DNA of 61,558 nucleotides from Acidobacteriota bacterium (GCA_003224525.1 QHZB01000176.1:1-61558); one strand, 5' to 3'; positions 18,582 through 27,657 are shown, counted from the first letter of the stretch. Notes: generated from the sequence alone by a model not told the origin. Made by a program: numbers and translations.

Positions 18582-18610
18582 TTGACGCGTGGGGTAGGCC
18601 CTGATACTTT
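18582..18610 (+). promoter_or_regulatory. Putative sigma-70 promoter
   Basis: TTGACG (18582-18587) and TACTTT (18605-18610) are separated by 17 bases and lie about 55 bases before the ATG at 18666. The spacing is ideal and the -35 is near consensus. It faces away from the divergent aroDE gene. Confidence 0.5.
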
Positions 18611-18665
18611 CGCTAGGAAAAGTCCCTGCACGGCCCGTAGGGCGTGTTTTCGAAGGAGTTATGGA

Positions 18666-19541
18666 ATGCGCGCTAGAATAGTTGTTTTGTCTCTATCGGT
18701 ATTCCTGGGTGGGGCGGTAAGTTCGGCGCAGAACGCACCCCAGGATGCTCCGGCAATTCCTCAAATCGACTTTAGCTCGGTGAATTGTTCAGGTTTCGTC
18801 GCGGATCAACACGTGCCGGACGAGATCCGGATCGTCTCAGGGGAGCAGTCAAACTACAAGATCGCCTTTGCGCGCGGCGACTACGTGCACATCAATCGCG
18901 GCCAGGACAAGGGTGTTCGCGTCGGTGACCGGTTCTCGGTTGTGCGGCCGGACAAGGACCCCGCGGACGTGCCATGGTTCAAGTGGCAGGCGAAGCTCAT
19001 GAAAGCCATGGGCACGCCCTATGTGGACGCGGGACAGGTCCGGGTGGTAAACGTTCAGCCAAAGGTTTCTGTCGCTCAGGTCATATTCTCGTGCGATTAC
19101 ATGCAGCGCGGGGATATCCTCCAGCCTTATCAGGATCGTCCGGCACCTCCATACAAAGATCCTGCCGCCTTCGATCATTTTGCGCCGGTGAGCGGCAAGC
19201 CGGTGGCAATGCTGGTGGTAGGAAAAGACTACAGCCAGTCGTACGGTAAACTCAGCCCGGTATACGTAAACCTCGGGAGCAACCAAGGGGTCAAGGTCGG
19301 CGATTACTTCCGAATCTTCCGGTATCAAGGTTCGCTAGCAGAGACCGTGCCACAAGCCAAGGGCTATCAATACGCGGTGTACGGCTTCGGGAGCGCCCCC
19401 ACGCGCTACGAATGGAATGAGCTGCCGCGCGAAGTGCTCGGCGAAGGAATCGTCATCAACGTGAGCCGCAATTCATCGACGATGGTGATCACATTCAGTT
19501 CGGCCGAAGTCTACGCGGGCGACTACGTCGAGGTCGAATAG
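18666..19541 (+). CDS. Exported protein with two GxxxGVxVGD repeats, function unknown
   Basis: This 291-residue protein has a signal peptide (MRARIVVLSLSVFLGGAVSS). It contains two similar modules: YVHINRGQDKGVRVGDRFSV early, and YVNLGSNQGVKVGDYFRIFR later. Each is followed by a segment ending in an isoleucine/valine-rich strand. Such GxxxGVxVGD motifs occur in beta-barrel-like domains of flagellar or cell-envelope proteins such as FlgT, but no flagellar gene is near. The start is set by GAAGGAG eight bases upstream. A promoter precedes it and a clear terminator follows, so it is a single-gene unit. Confidence 0.8.
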   Translation: MRARIVVLSLSVFLGGAVSSAQNAPQDAPAIPQIDFSSVNCSGFVADQHVPDEIRIVSGEQSNYKIAFARGDYVHINRGQDKGVRVGDRFSVVRPDKDPADVPWFKWQAKLMKAMGTPYVDAGQVRVVNVQPKVSVAQVIFSCDYMQRGDILQPYQDRPAPPYKDPAAFDHFAPVSGKPVAMLVVGKDYSQSYGKLSPVYVNLGSNQGVKVGDYFRIFRYQGSLAETVPQAKGYQYAVYGFGSAPTRYEWNELPREVLGEGIVINVSRNSSTMVITFSSAEVYAGDYVEVE

Positions 19542-19565
19542 AACCGGCGTCCCGCTAAACGGTTC

Positions 19566-19604
19566 AGGCCCGCTGCCGTTTCTCCGCGCGGGCCTTTTGT
19601 TTTT
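19566..19604 (+). terminator. Rho-independent terminator
   Basis: AGGCCCGC (19566-19573) pairs perfectly with GCGGGCCT (19588-19595) around a 14-base loop, followed by a T-rich tail (TTTTGTTTTT). It lies 25 bases after the stop at 19541. Confidence 0.85.
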
Positions 19605-19649
19605 GCGTCACTCTTCGATTACGACCTTCCCAGAGAATGGCTGAAGCCT

Positions 19650-20213
19650 TCAGGCCCCTTCGGGTTGTGCACTTTCAGAGAAGACCTCGCATGTAAATCC
19701 AAAGAGGCGAGCCTCGGGATCGCGCCAGGCTTCGCTACGTAATCCTGCCTTCCGGCAGGTCTCCTCGAGGAACTGGTCGCGCGTCAGCCGATGCTCGATG
19801 GCAACCTGGGGAAGAAGAAGCCCGCGCTGCGCGTGTAGACGGACAAATAGCCCATGGTGCCCGATTTCGATTGATTCAGGGGCGATTGGTTCCATGGGTG
19901 AAAGCAATGAGATCTCGATGCTAAGTTCGCCAAGCTGGTCCGTCCTCATGGGGGCGAACCGCGGATCTTCCAGCGCTGCGCTGGCAGCGCACCGAACGAT
20001 GGTTTCTCCGAGCGGCTCGTTCGCTTCAATGACGCCGATACAACCCTGCAGGCGTTTGCCCACGTGAAGGGTCACGAATACGCTGCGGCGCTCCGCGAAG
20101 ATTCCTTCGCGAGGGAACTCGCTTGGGGGTTGGCGGTGAGAGACGGCTTCGACAACGGCCGTCCGGGCTAATTGCAGAGCGGCGCGCTGGTCCGCTTCAG
20201 AGAGGGACGGCAT
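19650..20213 (-). CDS. AMMECR1-domain protein (AmmeMemoRadiSam protein A type)
   Basis: This is a 187-residue protein of the AMMECR1 family, a small alpha/beta fold conserved from bacteria to humans. Family signatures are GIFAERRSVFVTLHVGKRLQ followed by GCIGVIEANEPLGETIV, then ALEDPRFAPMRTDQLGELSIEIS written here in parts (ALEDPRFAP, LSIEISLLSP). In other genomes the family often sits beside MEMO1 and a radical SAM gene; neither is here. Instead its start overlaps the end of pgsA by 17 bases, so they are co-translated. The function is unknown. Confidence 0.92.
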   Translation of the reverse strand: MPSLSEADQRAALQLARTAVVEAVSHRQPPSEFPREGIFAERRSVFVTLHVGKRLQGCIGVIEANEPLGETIVRCAASAALEDPRFAPMRTDQLGELSIEISLLSPMEPIAPESIEIGHHGLFVRLHAQRGLLLPQVAIEHRLTRDQFLEETCRKAGLRSEAWRDPEARLFGFTCEVFSESAQPEGA

Positions 20214-20823
20214 CCTGGGACTTCTTACGGGCTTCGAGCATCCGCAGCCGGCGGCGTTGCTTGATGCTGTCGTCGACGTGGCTCCAGAAGCGCCGGAAAT
20301 ACTGGGCGGCGGAGACGAGCGCGCTGATGACGACTAGCCAAAGCAAGATTCGCGCTAGGGGTTTGAGCCACAGGTACCGGCCTCCAACGATTAGTACCGC
20401 CACGGCGCACACCTGCAAAACCATCTTCGTCTTTCCAAGAGTGGACGCTTCGATCGTGAATCCTTCCGCCGAGGCGATATTCCGCAAACCGAGAACCGTG
20501 AATTCCCTGCCGATAATGATCACCACCATCCACGCGTCAACTAGGTTCATGCTCACCAAAGAAATGAACGCCGCGGAAATCAAGAGCTTGTCGGCAATAG
20601 GGTCGAGAAGAATGCCCAGGGTCGTCACCTGCAGGCGCCGCCGAGCCAGGTAACCATCCGCCCAATCGGTCGCGGCAGCCAGGAGCAGGATAAGCACGCC
20701 CCAGACCTCGAAGTGCATGGAAAAGCCCCAGAACTCGACATTGGGGCTGCGCGTGAGGAGGATGACGATAAGGACGGGAACGAAAAAGATCCGCAACAGC
20801 GTCAGTGAGTTAGGAAGATTCAT
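20197..20823 (-). CDS. pgsA: CDP-diacylglycerol--glycerol-3-phosphate 3-phosphatidyltransferase
   Basis: PgsA makes phosphatidylglycerol phosphate, the committed step to phosphatidylglycerol, in the inner membrane. The 208-residue protein has several membrane helices. Its CDP-alcohol phosphotransferase motif is visible as AATDWADGYLARRRLQVTTL then GILLDPIADKLLISAA (D-G-x2-A-R-x8-G-x3-D-x3-D). The N-terminus MNLPNSLTLLRIFFVPVLIV is typical. The AMMECR1 gene overlaps its 3' end. Upstream lies an unusually long non-coding stretch. Confidence 0.95.
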   Translation of the reverse strand: MNLPNSLTLLRIFFVPVLIVILLTRSPNVEFWGFSMHFEVWGVLILLLAAATDWADGYLARRRLQVTTLGILLDPIADKLLISAAFISLVSMNLVDAWMVVIIIGREFTVLGLRNIASAEGFTIEASTLGKTKMVLQVCAVAVLIVGGRYLWLKPLARILLWLVVISALVSAAQYFRRFWSHVDDSIKQRRRLRMLEARKKSQDAVPL

Positions 20824-21367
20824 GGCGCATGACGGCGGCGGTGCCGCCCCATGGCTTCAGCCACCGCAGTTTCACTATAGGCTTGGCATAAGCATGCGTC
20901 AACACGTCAGAGGCGGTTCAGGCGGTTCCAGGACCGTTCCTAGGAGCTCCACTCCGTTGGCATTTTGGCCTCGGGTAGTTACTTCGAAATTAACCCAGTC
21001 CCAAGAGTGTAAGCAAGGAAAGAGATACTCTTTCGTAATGCGACTGCTGCAAATCTGTGCAAATGTAAAAAGTGCACTGGTGCGACAGAGCAAGCGAGCG
21101 GGGGAGTGCAAACGTCGCAGAAGGTTAGATAACCCATTTTATTTCAATATATTACAAGGATATAGTTTTCTGATTCGCTGGCACGTCCAGCGAAACGCAG
21201 GGGCTGAGCTCCAAGAGCGGGCTGCAGTTTCCACAACGTTTTCCACAGAAGGTAGGGTCTACGCCCGGAGGGGAAACGCGCTACCAGAGGAGCCGCAAGT
21301 GCGTAAAAACAGAGGTTTTCCGCGTTTTTACTTCACAGTTACCACGTCGAGAACAACCTCACATCGC
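20824..21367. other. Non-coding stretch between pgsA and the small membrane protein gene
   Basis: There is no convincing gene in these 544 bases. The middle (about 21125-21172) is AT-rich in an otherwise GC-rich sequence. It is followed by two short boxes resembling DnaA sites (21227-21247). A doubled TGCAAAT motif (TGCAAATCTGTGCAAATG) lies near 21050. I found no tRNA fold and no terminator. Confidence 0.5.
21227..21247 (+). promoter_or_regulatory. Two DnaA-box-like 9-mers
   Basis: GTTTCCACA (21227-21235) and TTTTCCACA (21239-21247) differ by two and one bases from TTATCCACA and are 12 bases apart, downstream of an AT-rich patch. The match is suggestive only; dnaA, dnaN and gyrB are not in the window. 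Confidence 0.25.
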
Positions 21368-21568
21368 TCAGATGGCCCGCGGGCCGCGAAGGAGCCGGAC
21401 AGGGAGCATAAAGATCGCGCTGACGAGTCCGAGAACGCCGTGGACGGCGATTCCCACCAGGCGGAAAGGCAGCGTCAGCAACCAGACGAACGGATAAAGC
21501 ACCAGAGCCAGCAGCGCGAGCGGCCAGCACAGGATGAACAGGATGAGCCAGAGAAAGAAAGCAGCCAT
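21368..21568 (-). CDS. Small hydrophobic membrane protein
   Basis: This is a 66-residue protein that is almost entirely hydrophobic (MAAFFLWLILFILCWPLALL, then ALVLYPFVWLLTLPF), with two or three membrane helices and an Arg-rich end (RLLRGPRAI). I chose the ATG at 21568 because GAGG lies five bases before it; an in-frame ATG at 21592 is possible. It follows hflX on the same strand by 65 bases. I do not recognise a family. Confidence 0.65.
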   Translation of the reverse strand: MAAFFLWLILFILCWPLALLALVLYPFVWLLTLPFRLVGIAVHGVLGLVSAIFMLPVRLLRGPRAI

Positions 21569-21633
21569 GGCAACCTCGTTTGCGGCGGGCACAAAGCGGT
21601 CGGTGCGAATGGTGACCGCACCGCCGCCGGCCT

Positions 21634-23025
21634 CTATTCTATATTACGAGAGAGTGCGCGGAAAGGTTCCTCCACGGCATATTCTTTGAGCCGCAGGCGC
21701 TTGGCGATGGAGGCGGGAACCTCCGCGTCGAGTTGCATGTGCGAATCGTCAATTTCCGTGTGGAGGACGCGCCCCAGCGCATGAATCAGGGCAAGTGTGC
21801 GACCCTCCGCCAGCGGCAGGCGAATAGAAAGCGTTACGACCGGATCGGTGGGCATCTCGGCGTCCATGCGGCGCAGCAACTCTTCGATCCCAGCGCTGGT
21901 AAGAGCGGACACTAGCACCGGCGCGCCGCCTGCGCCAGCGCTTCTCTCGGCACCATTGGTGATGGCTTTTCGATCTTCAGGAGTGAGTCGGTCCATCTTA
22001 TTCAGCACGCGCAGCCTGGGGCGGCCGTCGACGCCAAGTTCCCGCAAAATCTTGTCGACTTCCTCGTCGAGTTCGTCGTGATGCGGATTGGAAACGTCAC
22101 TCACATGCAGAATCAAAGCGGCTTCCTGCACCTCTTCCAGCGTTGCGCGAAACGCCGTCAGCAATCCTTTTGGCAGATCGCGTATAAACCCGACGGTATC
22201 GGAAACCAGCACGCGGCGATTCGAGGGAAGCCGTAGCTCACGGATGGTGGGATCGAGCGTGGCGAACATCCTCGGGGAAACCAGCACCTCGGCGCGGCTC
22301 AGAGCATTGAACAGCGTGGATTTGCCAGCGTTCGTGTAACCCACCAGCGCGATGGTCCCGAGAGGGACGGCATTGCGCGCCTCACGCCGCAGCGCCCGCT
22401 GTTTGCGGACTGCATCCATACTGGTCTGGATCTTGCGGAGGCGATCGCGAATCCGGCGGCGGTCAGTTTCGAGTTTCTTTTCGCCGGGGCCGCGCACGCC
22501 GATGCGTCCCGCTCCGCCGCCCGCGCCACCCGCGCCACTCTTGCCGCCGAGACGCGACATCGCAGTTCCCTTTCCCGTCAGGCGGGGCAGCATGTAATTC
22601 AATTGTGCCAATTCAACCTGCAGCTGGCCTTCGCGGCTCCGCGCATGACGCGCGAAAATATCGAGAATCAGTTGCGTGCGGTCGATCACGCGGCATTCCG
22701 TGGCTTCCTCGATGTTCCGTTGCTGCACGGGAGAGAGGTTGCTATCGAAAATGATCAGCGGCGCTTTGTGTGCCGTGGCTTCGGCGCGAATCTCATCCAG
22801 CTTGCCGCGGCCCACCAGCGTTGCGGGATCAGCGGCGGCACGCATCTGAAAAACGGTTCCGGCGATCTCCGCGCCCGCGCTGCGCGCCAGCTCCACCAAC
22901 TCCAAAAGCGATTCGCGGCCCTGCTCGCCCGCCGGCATGCCGGGAAAGCGAGGAGCACGCTTCCATCCAACGCCTACGAGTAAGGCGCGCTCAGCTGTCG
23001 GGACTTGATGTCGCGTTTTCGTCAC
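21634..23025 (-). CDS. hflX: Ribosome-associated GTPase HflX
   Basis: HflX is a GTPase that splits stalled or stressed 70S ribosomes. The 463-residue protein has the N-terminal HflX domain (IIFDSNLSPVQQRNIEEATE, VIDRTQLILDIFARHARSRE) and the linker QLNYMLPRLTGKGTAMSRLG. It has a Gly-rich insert before GVRGPGEKKLETDRR. The G domain shows VGYTNAGKSTLFNALSRA, DTVGFIRDLPKGLLTAFRAT and NKMD. A C-terminal extension closes it. All motifs are intact and the length is normal. It is divergent from the FKBP isomerase gene. Confidence 0.97.
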   Translation of the reverse strand: MTKTRHQVPTAERALLVGVGWKRAPRFPGMPAGEQGRESLLELVELARSAGAEIAGTVFQMRAAADPATLVGRGKLDEIRAEATAHKAPLIIFDSNLSPVQQRNIEEATECRVIDRTQLILDIFARHARSREGQLQVELAQLNYMLPRLTGKGTAMSRLGGKSGAGGAGGGAGRIGVRGPGEKKLETDRRRIRDRLRKIQTSMDAVRKQRALRREARNAVPLGTIALVGYTNAGKSTLFNALSRAEVLVSPRMFATLDPTIRELRLPSNRRVLVSDTVGFIRDLPKGLLTAFRATLEEVQEAALILHVSDVSNPHHDELDEEVDKILRELGVDGRPRLRVLNKMDRLTPEDRKAITNGAERSAGAGGAPVLVSALTSAGIEELLRRMDAEMPTDPVVTLSIRLPLAEGRTLALIHALGRVLHTEIDDSHMQLDAEVPASIAKRLRLKEYAVEEPFRALSRNIE

Positions 23026-23295
23026 TGCGGTCGGCCGGGAGTCATCCTGCGGGCTTGCGCATTTTTGGAGGGTTTCACCCCTGAATACGATTATACGCTT
23101 CTCTCCCCCGCCCCGCGACCCGTCTCCAATCCGGTAGTTCCAACGCTTTCCATATGCGCGTCGGATTTTCGGAATTGCATTGCGTCTTCAGGGAAACGGC
23201 CTGAAAAATGGAGGCCGGAGGAACATTGACGTTTTCGTGCCTGCGCGGATAAGTGGTGGTTTGCGAAGCCGCTATTCTCGTGGGAAGATAGGTTT

Positions 23296-24147
23296 ATGCA
23301 AAAACCCTTTATCACGGCAGTAAGTTTATTGACGGCTGGGATGATGCTGCTTGGGAATGCCCTGGCGCAGCAGACCCCGGCGGCGAATCCTCAACAACCT
23401 CCGGCGGCGAAGGCCCGAGCGGCTTCCCCTGCTGGTGCTCAAAAGGCCCCTGCGGCTAAGACGGGACCAGCGACGAAGCCCAGAACCCAGAGTGTCCTGA
23501 CGCTCAAAACGCAGAAAGATAAACTCAGTTATGCGCTCGGAATGAACCTTGGGAGCAACCTGCACAAGGAGACCGTCGAGGTGGACCCGGCTATTGTTCT
23601 GCGGGGCCTGAAAGACGGTCTCGCTTCCGGCAAGACGCTCCTGACGGAAGATGAAGCGCGGACCACGCTCACGCAACTGCAGACCGAGGTGCGTAGCAAA
23701 CAGCAAGAGAAAATGAAAGTGGCCGGGGAAATGAACAAGAAGGAAGGCGTCGAGTTTCTGGCGGCGAATAAAACCAAGGAGGGCGTCGTCATTCTGCCCA
23801 GCGGTCTTCAATACAAGATTCTGACGGCAGGTACGGGGCCGAAGCCGACAGCCAGCGACACCGTCGTTTGCAACTATCGAGGAACGCTTATCTCTGGCGC
23901 GGAATTTGACAGCTCTTACAAACGCGGCCAGCCGGCGTCATTTCCGGTAAATGGAGTCATCAAGGGTTGGACGGAAGCTCTCCAACTGATGCCGGTAGGA
24001 TCGAAATGGCAACTTTTTGTTCCAGCGGAGCTGGGTTACGGCGATCGCGGCGCTGGCGCGGACATCGGACCCGGCGCGACTCTTATTTTTGAGGTGGAGC
24101 TGCTCTCCATCCAGGGCAAGGACAAGCCAGAAGGTGCGCCAAAATAG
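23296..24147 (+). CDS. Exported FKBP-type peptidyl-prolyl isomerase
   Basis: This is a 283-residue periplasmic folding helper. It has a signal peptide (MQKPFITAVSLLTAGMMLLG), an Ala/Pro/Lys-rich linker to about residue 65, and an FKBP_N dimerisation domain (KDKLSYALGMNLGSNLHKET). The catalytic FKBP domain runs from about residue 165 (VVCNYRGTLISGAEFDSSYK, then GWTEALQLMPVGSKWQLFVP and AELGYGDRGAG). This is the Mip/FkpA architecture. It ends convergent with miaA. Confidence 0.95.
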   Translation: MQKPFITAVSLLTAGMMLLGNALAQQTPAANPQQPPAAKARAASPAGAQKAPAAKTGPATKPRTQSVLTLKTQKDKLSYALGMNLGSNLHKETVEVDPAIVLRGLKDGLASGKTLLTEDEARTTLTQLQTEVRSKQQEKMKVAGEMNKKEGVEFLAANKTKEGVVILPSGLQYKILTAGTGPKPTASDTVVCNYRGTLISGAEFDSSYKRGQPASFPVNGVIKGWTEALQLMPVGSKWQLFVPAELGYGDRGAGADIGPGATLIFEVELLSIQGKDKPEGAPK

Positions 24148-24208
24148 GCACGCAAAAAGTAAGTTTGCCGCTGGGTTAAGATGAGCCGGCTTACAAGAAA
24201 TTGGCCGG

Positions 24209-25156
24209 CTACCCCAGACCTTGTGCATGAAGCCATTCGAGAATACCGGCCTGTACCGCGGTATCGTCGCCAAACCCTGAAAACCAGCGCACGCCGTGCT
24301 CCCTCTGAAACCAGGTGAGCTGGCGTTTGGCATACCGCCGCGTGGCCTGCTGAATCGCTTCCCGCGCTGCCTCCAACGTAATCTCGCCGCGGAGCACCGC
24401 GCGCAATTCGCGGTAGCCGATGAAATCAAATGGCTTCGAATCCTCGGTCAGGCCGCTATCGAGCAACTCTTGCACTTCGCGCATCCATCGTTGCTCCAGC
24501 ATGATGTCAATTCTGCTGTGGATGCGTTCGTTGAGCTTTTCGCGCGGCGGCATCAATCCGACCTTTAACACGTGCCAGGCTTCAAGCGGTTTCCGGCCCG
24601 CTCGAAGAACCTCGGAGACCGGCTTGCGCGTCAGCACGCAAACTTCGACAGCGCGGATTAGCTTCTGTTCGTCGGCGGGAGCGATTTTCCTGGCCGCTTC
24701 CGGGTCGAGCCGTTTCAGAACTCGATGCAGATGGCCGGGCGGGTGCTCTTCAATGCTCGCGCGCAGCCGCTCGCGCAATTCTTCCGAGCGCTGCGGAACG
24801 TCCGCAAGACCTTCGAGCAGCGCGCGCAAATACAATCCCGTGCCGGCAGTGAATATTGGCAGCCGTTTCCGCTGCCGCAAACCGTCCAACACGGACAACG
24901 CCAATTGGCGGTATCCGCCCGCGGTCGCTTCTTCCTGCGGGCTAAGAACATCCAGCAGGTGATGCGGAATGCCGCTGCGTTCGGAGGGGGTGGGTTTTCC
25001 CGTGCCAATATCAAAGCCGCGATACAGCTGCGTCGAATCGCACGCTACCACTTCCCCGCCGAGCCGCTCCGCGAGCTTCACACCGAGCGCCGACTTTCCC
25101 GATGCCGTCGGCCCCACGATGGCAACCAGAGGTAGAAGCACTTTGTTCTCGGTCAT
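24209..25156 (-). CDS. miaA: tRNA dimethylallyltransferase
   Basis: MiaA adds a dimethylallyl group to A37 of tRNAs that read codons starting with U. The P-loop VAIVGPTASGKSALGVKLAE, then VACDSTQLYRGFDIGTGKPT and DVLSPQEEATAGGYRQLA, are diagnostic. YAKRQLTWFQRE occurs near the end. The start MTENKVLLPL at 25156 overlaps the stop of the 32-residue micro-ORF (ATGA), and gives 315 residues, the usual length. It is the last gene of the fabZ-lpxA-lpxI-Gfo-tonB operon. Confidence 0.97.
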   Translation of the reverse strand: MTENKVLLPLVAIVGPTASGKSALGVKLAERLGGEVVACDSTQLYRGFDIGTGKPTPSERSGIPHHLLDVLSPQEEATAGGYRQLALSVLDGLRQRKRLPIFTAGTGLYLRALLEGLADVPQRSEELRERLRASIEEHPPGHLHRVLKRLDPEAARKIAPADEQKLIRAVEVCVLTRKPVSEVLRAGRKPLEAWHVLKVGLMPPREKLNERIHSRIDIMLEQRWMREVQELLDSGLTEDSKPFDFIGYRELRAVLRGEITLEAAREAIQQATRRYAKRQLTWFQREHGVRWFSGFGDDTAVQAGILEWLHAQGLG

Positions 25157-25251
25157 CGAAAGAGCAGATGGCGGGCACGCACGAAAATAAAGACGAGCAC
25201 AAAGAGTGCGAGGATAAGACTGCCCAAAATTTGCTTGCGCTCGAGTTTCAC
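25153..25251 (-). CDS. 32-residue membrane micro-ORF between tonB-like gene and miaA
   Basis: A GTG at 25251 overlaps the stop of the TonB-like gene (GTGA), and the TGA at 25153 overlaps the miaA start (ATGA). The frame between them encodes KLERKQILGSLILALFVLVF followed by IFVRARHLLFR. This is one transmembrane helix flanked by basic residues on both ends. The exact overlaps on both sides and the membrane pattern argue that it is translated. No family is known to me. It may stabilise the TonB-like protein or only couple translation. Confidence 0.6.
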   Translation of the reverse strand: MKLERKQILGSLILALFVLVFIFVRARHLLFR

Positions 25252-26611
25252 TGATACGCGGCTTCAATCGGCAAATTATAGAGGAAATAAAATCGCAGCT
25301 CGATAAAAGGCCCGCTGAAGGCCGGCGGCAGAGGCTCGAACGGATTCGACGAACGGATGGCGGACACGGCCGCGCGGTCGAGGGGCTCTTTGCCGGAACC
25401 GCTCAACCGCACCGGTTCACCGTTCGGAACAGTTCCATTTTTCATGATTCGGAATTGCAAGACCACGCGCCCGCGGTCGCCGAGCATCGCCGATTCCGGC
25501 ATCACTGCAGACCAATTTCGCCGTACAGCCGCGACGACGCGCGTCATGTAATCGCTGAAATCAACCCCCTCGGTGGGAGTCAGGATATCATAGCCGTTCC
25601 CGTAGCTCCCCGCAGGGCCTTGGGAGCCGCCGGCACCGCCGCCAGGTGTTCCGCTCGAGCGCGGCATCGGTCCAATCACCGCGCCGGAACGCCCGCCCGC
25701 GGACGGGTTCCTCGCCGCGTCGCGAATCGAGTCTTGCATTGAACGGGTGGGCGAATTCTTGGGCAAGATCAACGGATGCGGCGGCTGCGGAGTATCCGGC
25801 GTTTCGAGCGCGGGCTTCGGGGCATCCATTTCGCGACCGGTGCAGCAGGCTGAGGCTCCGGTTGAACATCGTTCGGCTTCGGCACGGGCGCGTTCGGCAA
25901 TTCTTTCACCGGACGTTCAGGTTGAGCGGCTGGCGCCGGCTCGTAAGTCGGCGCAATTTGCCGCAAGACGCGCGGATCTACGTGCATTTTAGGGGAGGGT
26001 TGCGCCGGACGTGGCTGCGCCCTCGGTTGAACGCTATAGCTACTTTCGGGGGGAATCCAGGTCAACATCCGGCGAGCAAGATCAATATCCTGCTGCGTTG
26101 GCTCATGGGGTGGAAAGAGCTTTGACTGCAAAAGAATCGCGGTTAACAGAAGAACGTGAAACGCTACGGAAGAAAAACGGGTGATGACTTGCCACTTGGT
26201 CTTATCTTCTCTCGGTTCGGGAGCGGCCAGATGGACTTCGCCGGTGATGAAGATATCAGGATCCACTAGATCGGTCGGCACGCTCAGCATCGGTACGTTC
26301 ATATCGAGAGGCGCCGCGCCTTGTGGCACGGTAATGCGTTCGTCCATGTCCGTGGGTTGCAGCGGCGTTGCGAGATCTTCCTTCACGCCGTAAGCGTCGC
26401 TGTTTAGATCGCGCGGCACGACCACGCGCGCGGCGACGGACTCGAGCGGCAGGTTGGTGGGGATGCTCGATTGTCCGTTCAATGACACGATGGGCAGCAT
26501 CGCCGGCACCAGCGTGCGCGTATCCATGGTGGTGGGACGGCGGCGCTGTGTTGGCGCATCCACCGCCGCGGGTGGACGAGCATCGATCGGAACCAGAATC
26601 CGTGAAATCAT
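25248..26611 (-). pseudogene. TonB-like energy transducer, split by a single-base frameshift
   Basis: Read as one gene, this is a TonB-like protein of about 450 residues. It has a long cytoplasmic N-terminus, one membrane helix (RFSSVAFHVLLLTAILLQSK), a Pro-rich spacer, and a C-terminal TonB domain (FSDYMTRVVAAVRRNWSAVM, RVVLQFRIMKNGTVPNGEPV, AVSAIRSSNPFEPLPPAF). The start ATG overlaps the stop of the Gfo/Idh gene. At 25829-25832 a short A-run lacks one base, so the first frame runs off to a stop at 25769 while the C-terminal domain continues in another frame. Because everything else is intact and it sits inside an operon, a sequencing error is as likely as real loss. Confidence 0.8.
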
Positions 26612-27657
26612 CTTGTTTTGTCGTATGTGGCGAAAACGTCCAAGCCGGCCGCTTTGCGAGCGCCCATATCGCCGGCCGTCCTACGGCCGGCTAGGAGATT
26701 GACGCGCGCGGCGTGCTCTTGGATGCTTGCCATTACGCGGGCTGCCAATTCGAGCGCCGCGCGCCCCGCTGCTCCGTTCGTGCGCGGCTCCTTGCGCGAG
26801 CCTGCGGCATCAACGAACGCTTCGAGCTCCGCGTGCAACGGCTCGACCGAGGGGGCATTCAGCTTCTCAAACGCAAACTCCGGCTGCGGACCGGGCTTCT
26901 TCACAGCGATGCGGAGAGCATCGCGCCGCGCATAATCCAGCGAAATGTACTCGTGCTGCTGGAAAAAGCGCATCTTGCGCACGCGCTCGGTGGAGACCCG
27001 GCTGGCGGTGATATTGGCAACGGCGCCGCCCGTGAATTCCAGGCGCGCATGCGCGATGTCGACTTTGTCCGTCAGGACGGGAATCCCAACAGCTTTGACT
27101 TCCGCGACCGGTTCGTTGACCAGCGCCAGCAAAATGTCCAGATCGTGAATCATCAAATCGTAGATCACGTCCACGTCGAGGCTGCGTGGCGTAAAAACCC
27201 CCAATCGATGCACTTCGAAAAACAGCGGCCGGTTGAGGATCGGCTCAACCGCAATCACCGCAGGATTGAAGCGTTCAACGTGGCCCACCTGCAGAATCCG
27301 TCCGTTTTTCCTGGCTGCATGGAGCAGCGCATCGGCCTCCGCGAGATTCACGGCCATGGGCTTCTCAACAAGAACGTCGAGTCCCATTTCCAGCAGACGG
27401 CAGCCTACCTCCGCATGCGCGACCGTCGGGACGGCCACACTCGCGGCGTCCGCGCGGCCACGCACTTCATCGAGGCTCTTCAAGACTTGCGTCTGAAATT
27501 CCGCCGCAACGGCGGCGCCACGTTCTTGATTCTGGTCGAAGACGCCAATGAGCTCCGCGCCTTCAAGCTCACGGTACACACGCGCGTGGTTGCGTCCGAA
27601 TTCGCCTGTACCAACCACGGCGACACGAGTCCTCTTCGATTGTCCCGCCGCGCTCAT
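26608..27657 (-). CDS. Gfo/Idh/MocA-family oxidoreductase of the lipid A cluster
   Basis: This is a 349-residue NAD(P)-dependent sugar oxidoreductase. It has the Rossmann motif VAVVGTGEFGRNHARVYREL, LDVLVEKPMAVNLAEADALL (EKP), GHVERFNPAV, and the segment VDVIYDLMIHDLDILLALV. The neighbours are fabZ, lpxA and lpxI, with ATGA overlaps on both sides. Members of this family found beside lpxA include GnnA, which oxidises UDP-GlcNAc at C3 on the way to 2,3-diamino lipid A. That role is possible here, but no GnnB aminotransferase is in the window. Near the C-terminus a palindrome (26671-26691) is read through in frame. Confidence 0.88.
   Translation of the reverse strand: MSAAGQSKRTRVAVVGTGEFGRNHARVYRELEGAELIGVFDQNQERGAAVAAEFQTQVLKSLDEVRGRADAASVAVPTVAHAEVGCRLLEMGLDVLVEKPMAVNLAEADALLHAARKNGRILQVGHVERFNPAVIAVEPILNRPLFFEVHRLGVFTPRSLDVDVIYDLMIHDLDILLALVNEPVAEVKAVGIPVLTDKVDIAHARLEFTGGAVANITASRVSTERVRKMRFFQQHEYISLDYARRDALRIAVKKPGPQPEFAFEKLNAPSVEPLHAELEAFVDAAGSRKEPRTNGAAGRAALELAARVMASIQEHAARVNLLAGRRTAGDMGARKAAGLDVFATYDKTR
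26671..26691. repeat. Palindromic element inside the Gfo/Idh gene
   Basis: GCCGGCCG (26671-26678) and CGGCCGGC (26684-26691) form a perfect eight-base stem around TCCTA. It is read in frame as part of LLAGRRTAGDM near the C-terminus, a region that is variable in the family. Confidence 0.5.

Noticed and set aside
24188-24219. AGCCGGC/GCCGGCT hairpin between FKBP gene and miaA as terminator
   Set aside because: Stem is good but loop is long and no T-run follows on either strand; left as a possible weak element only.
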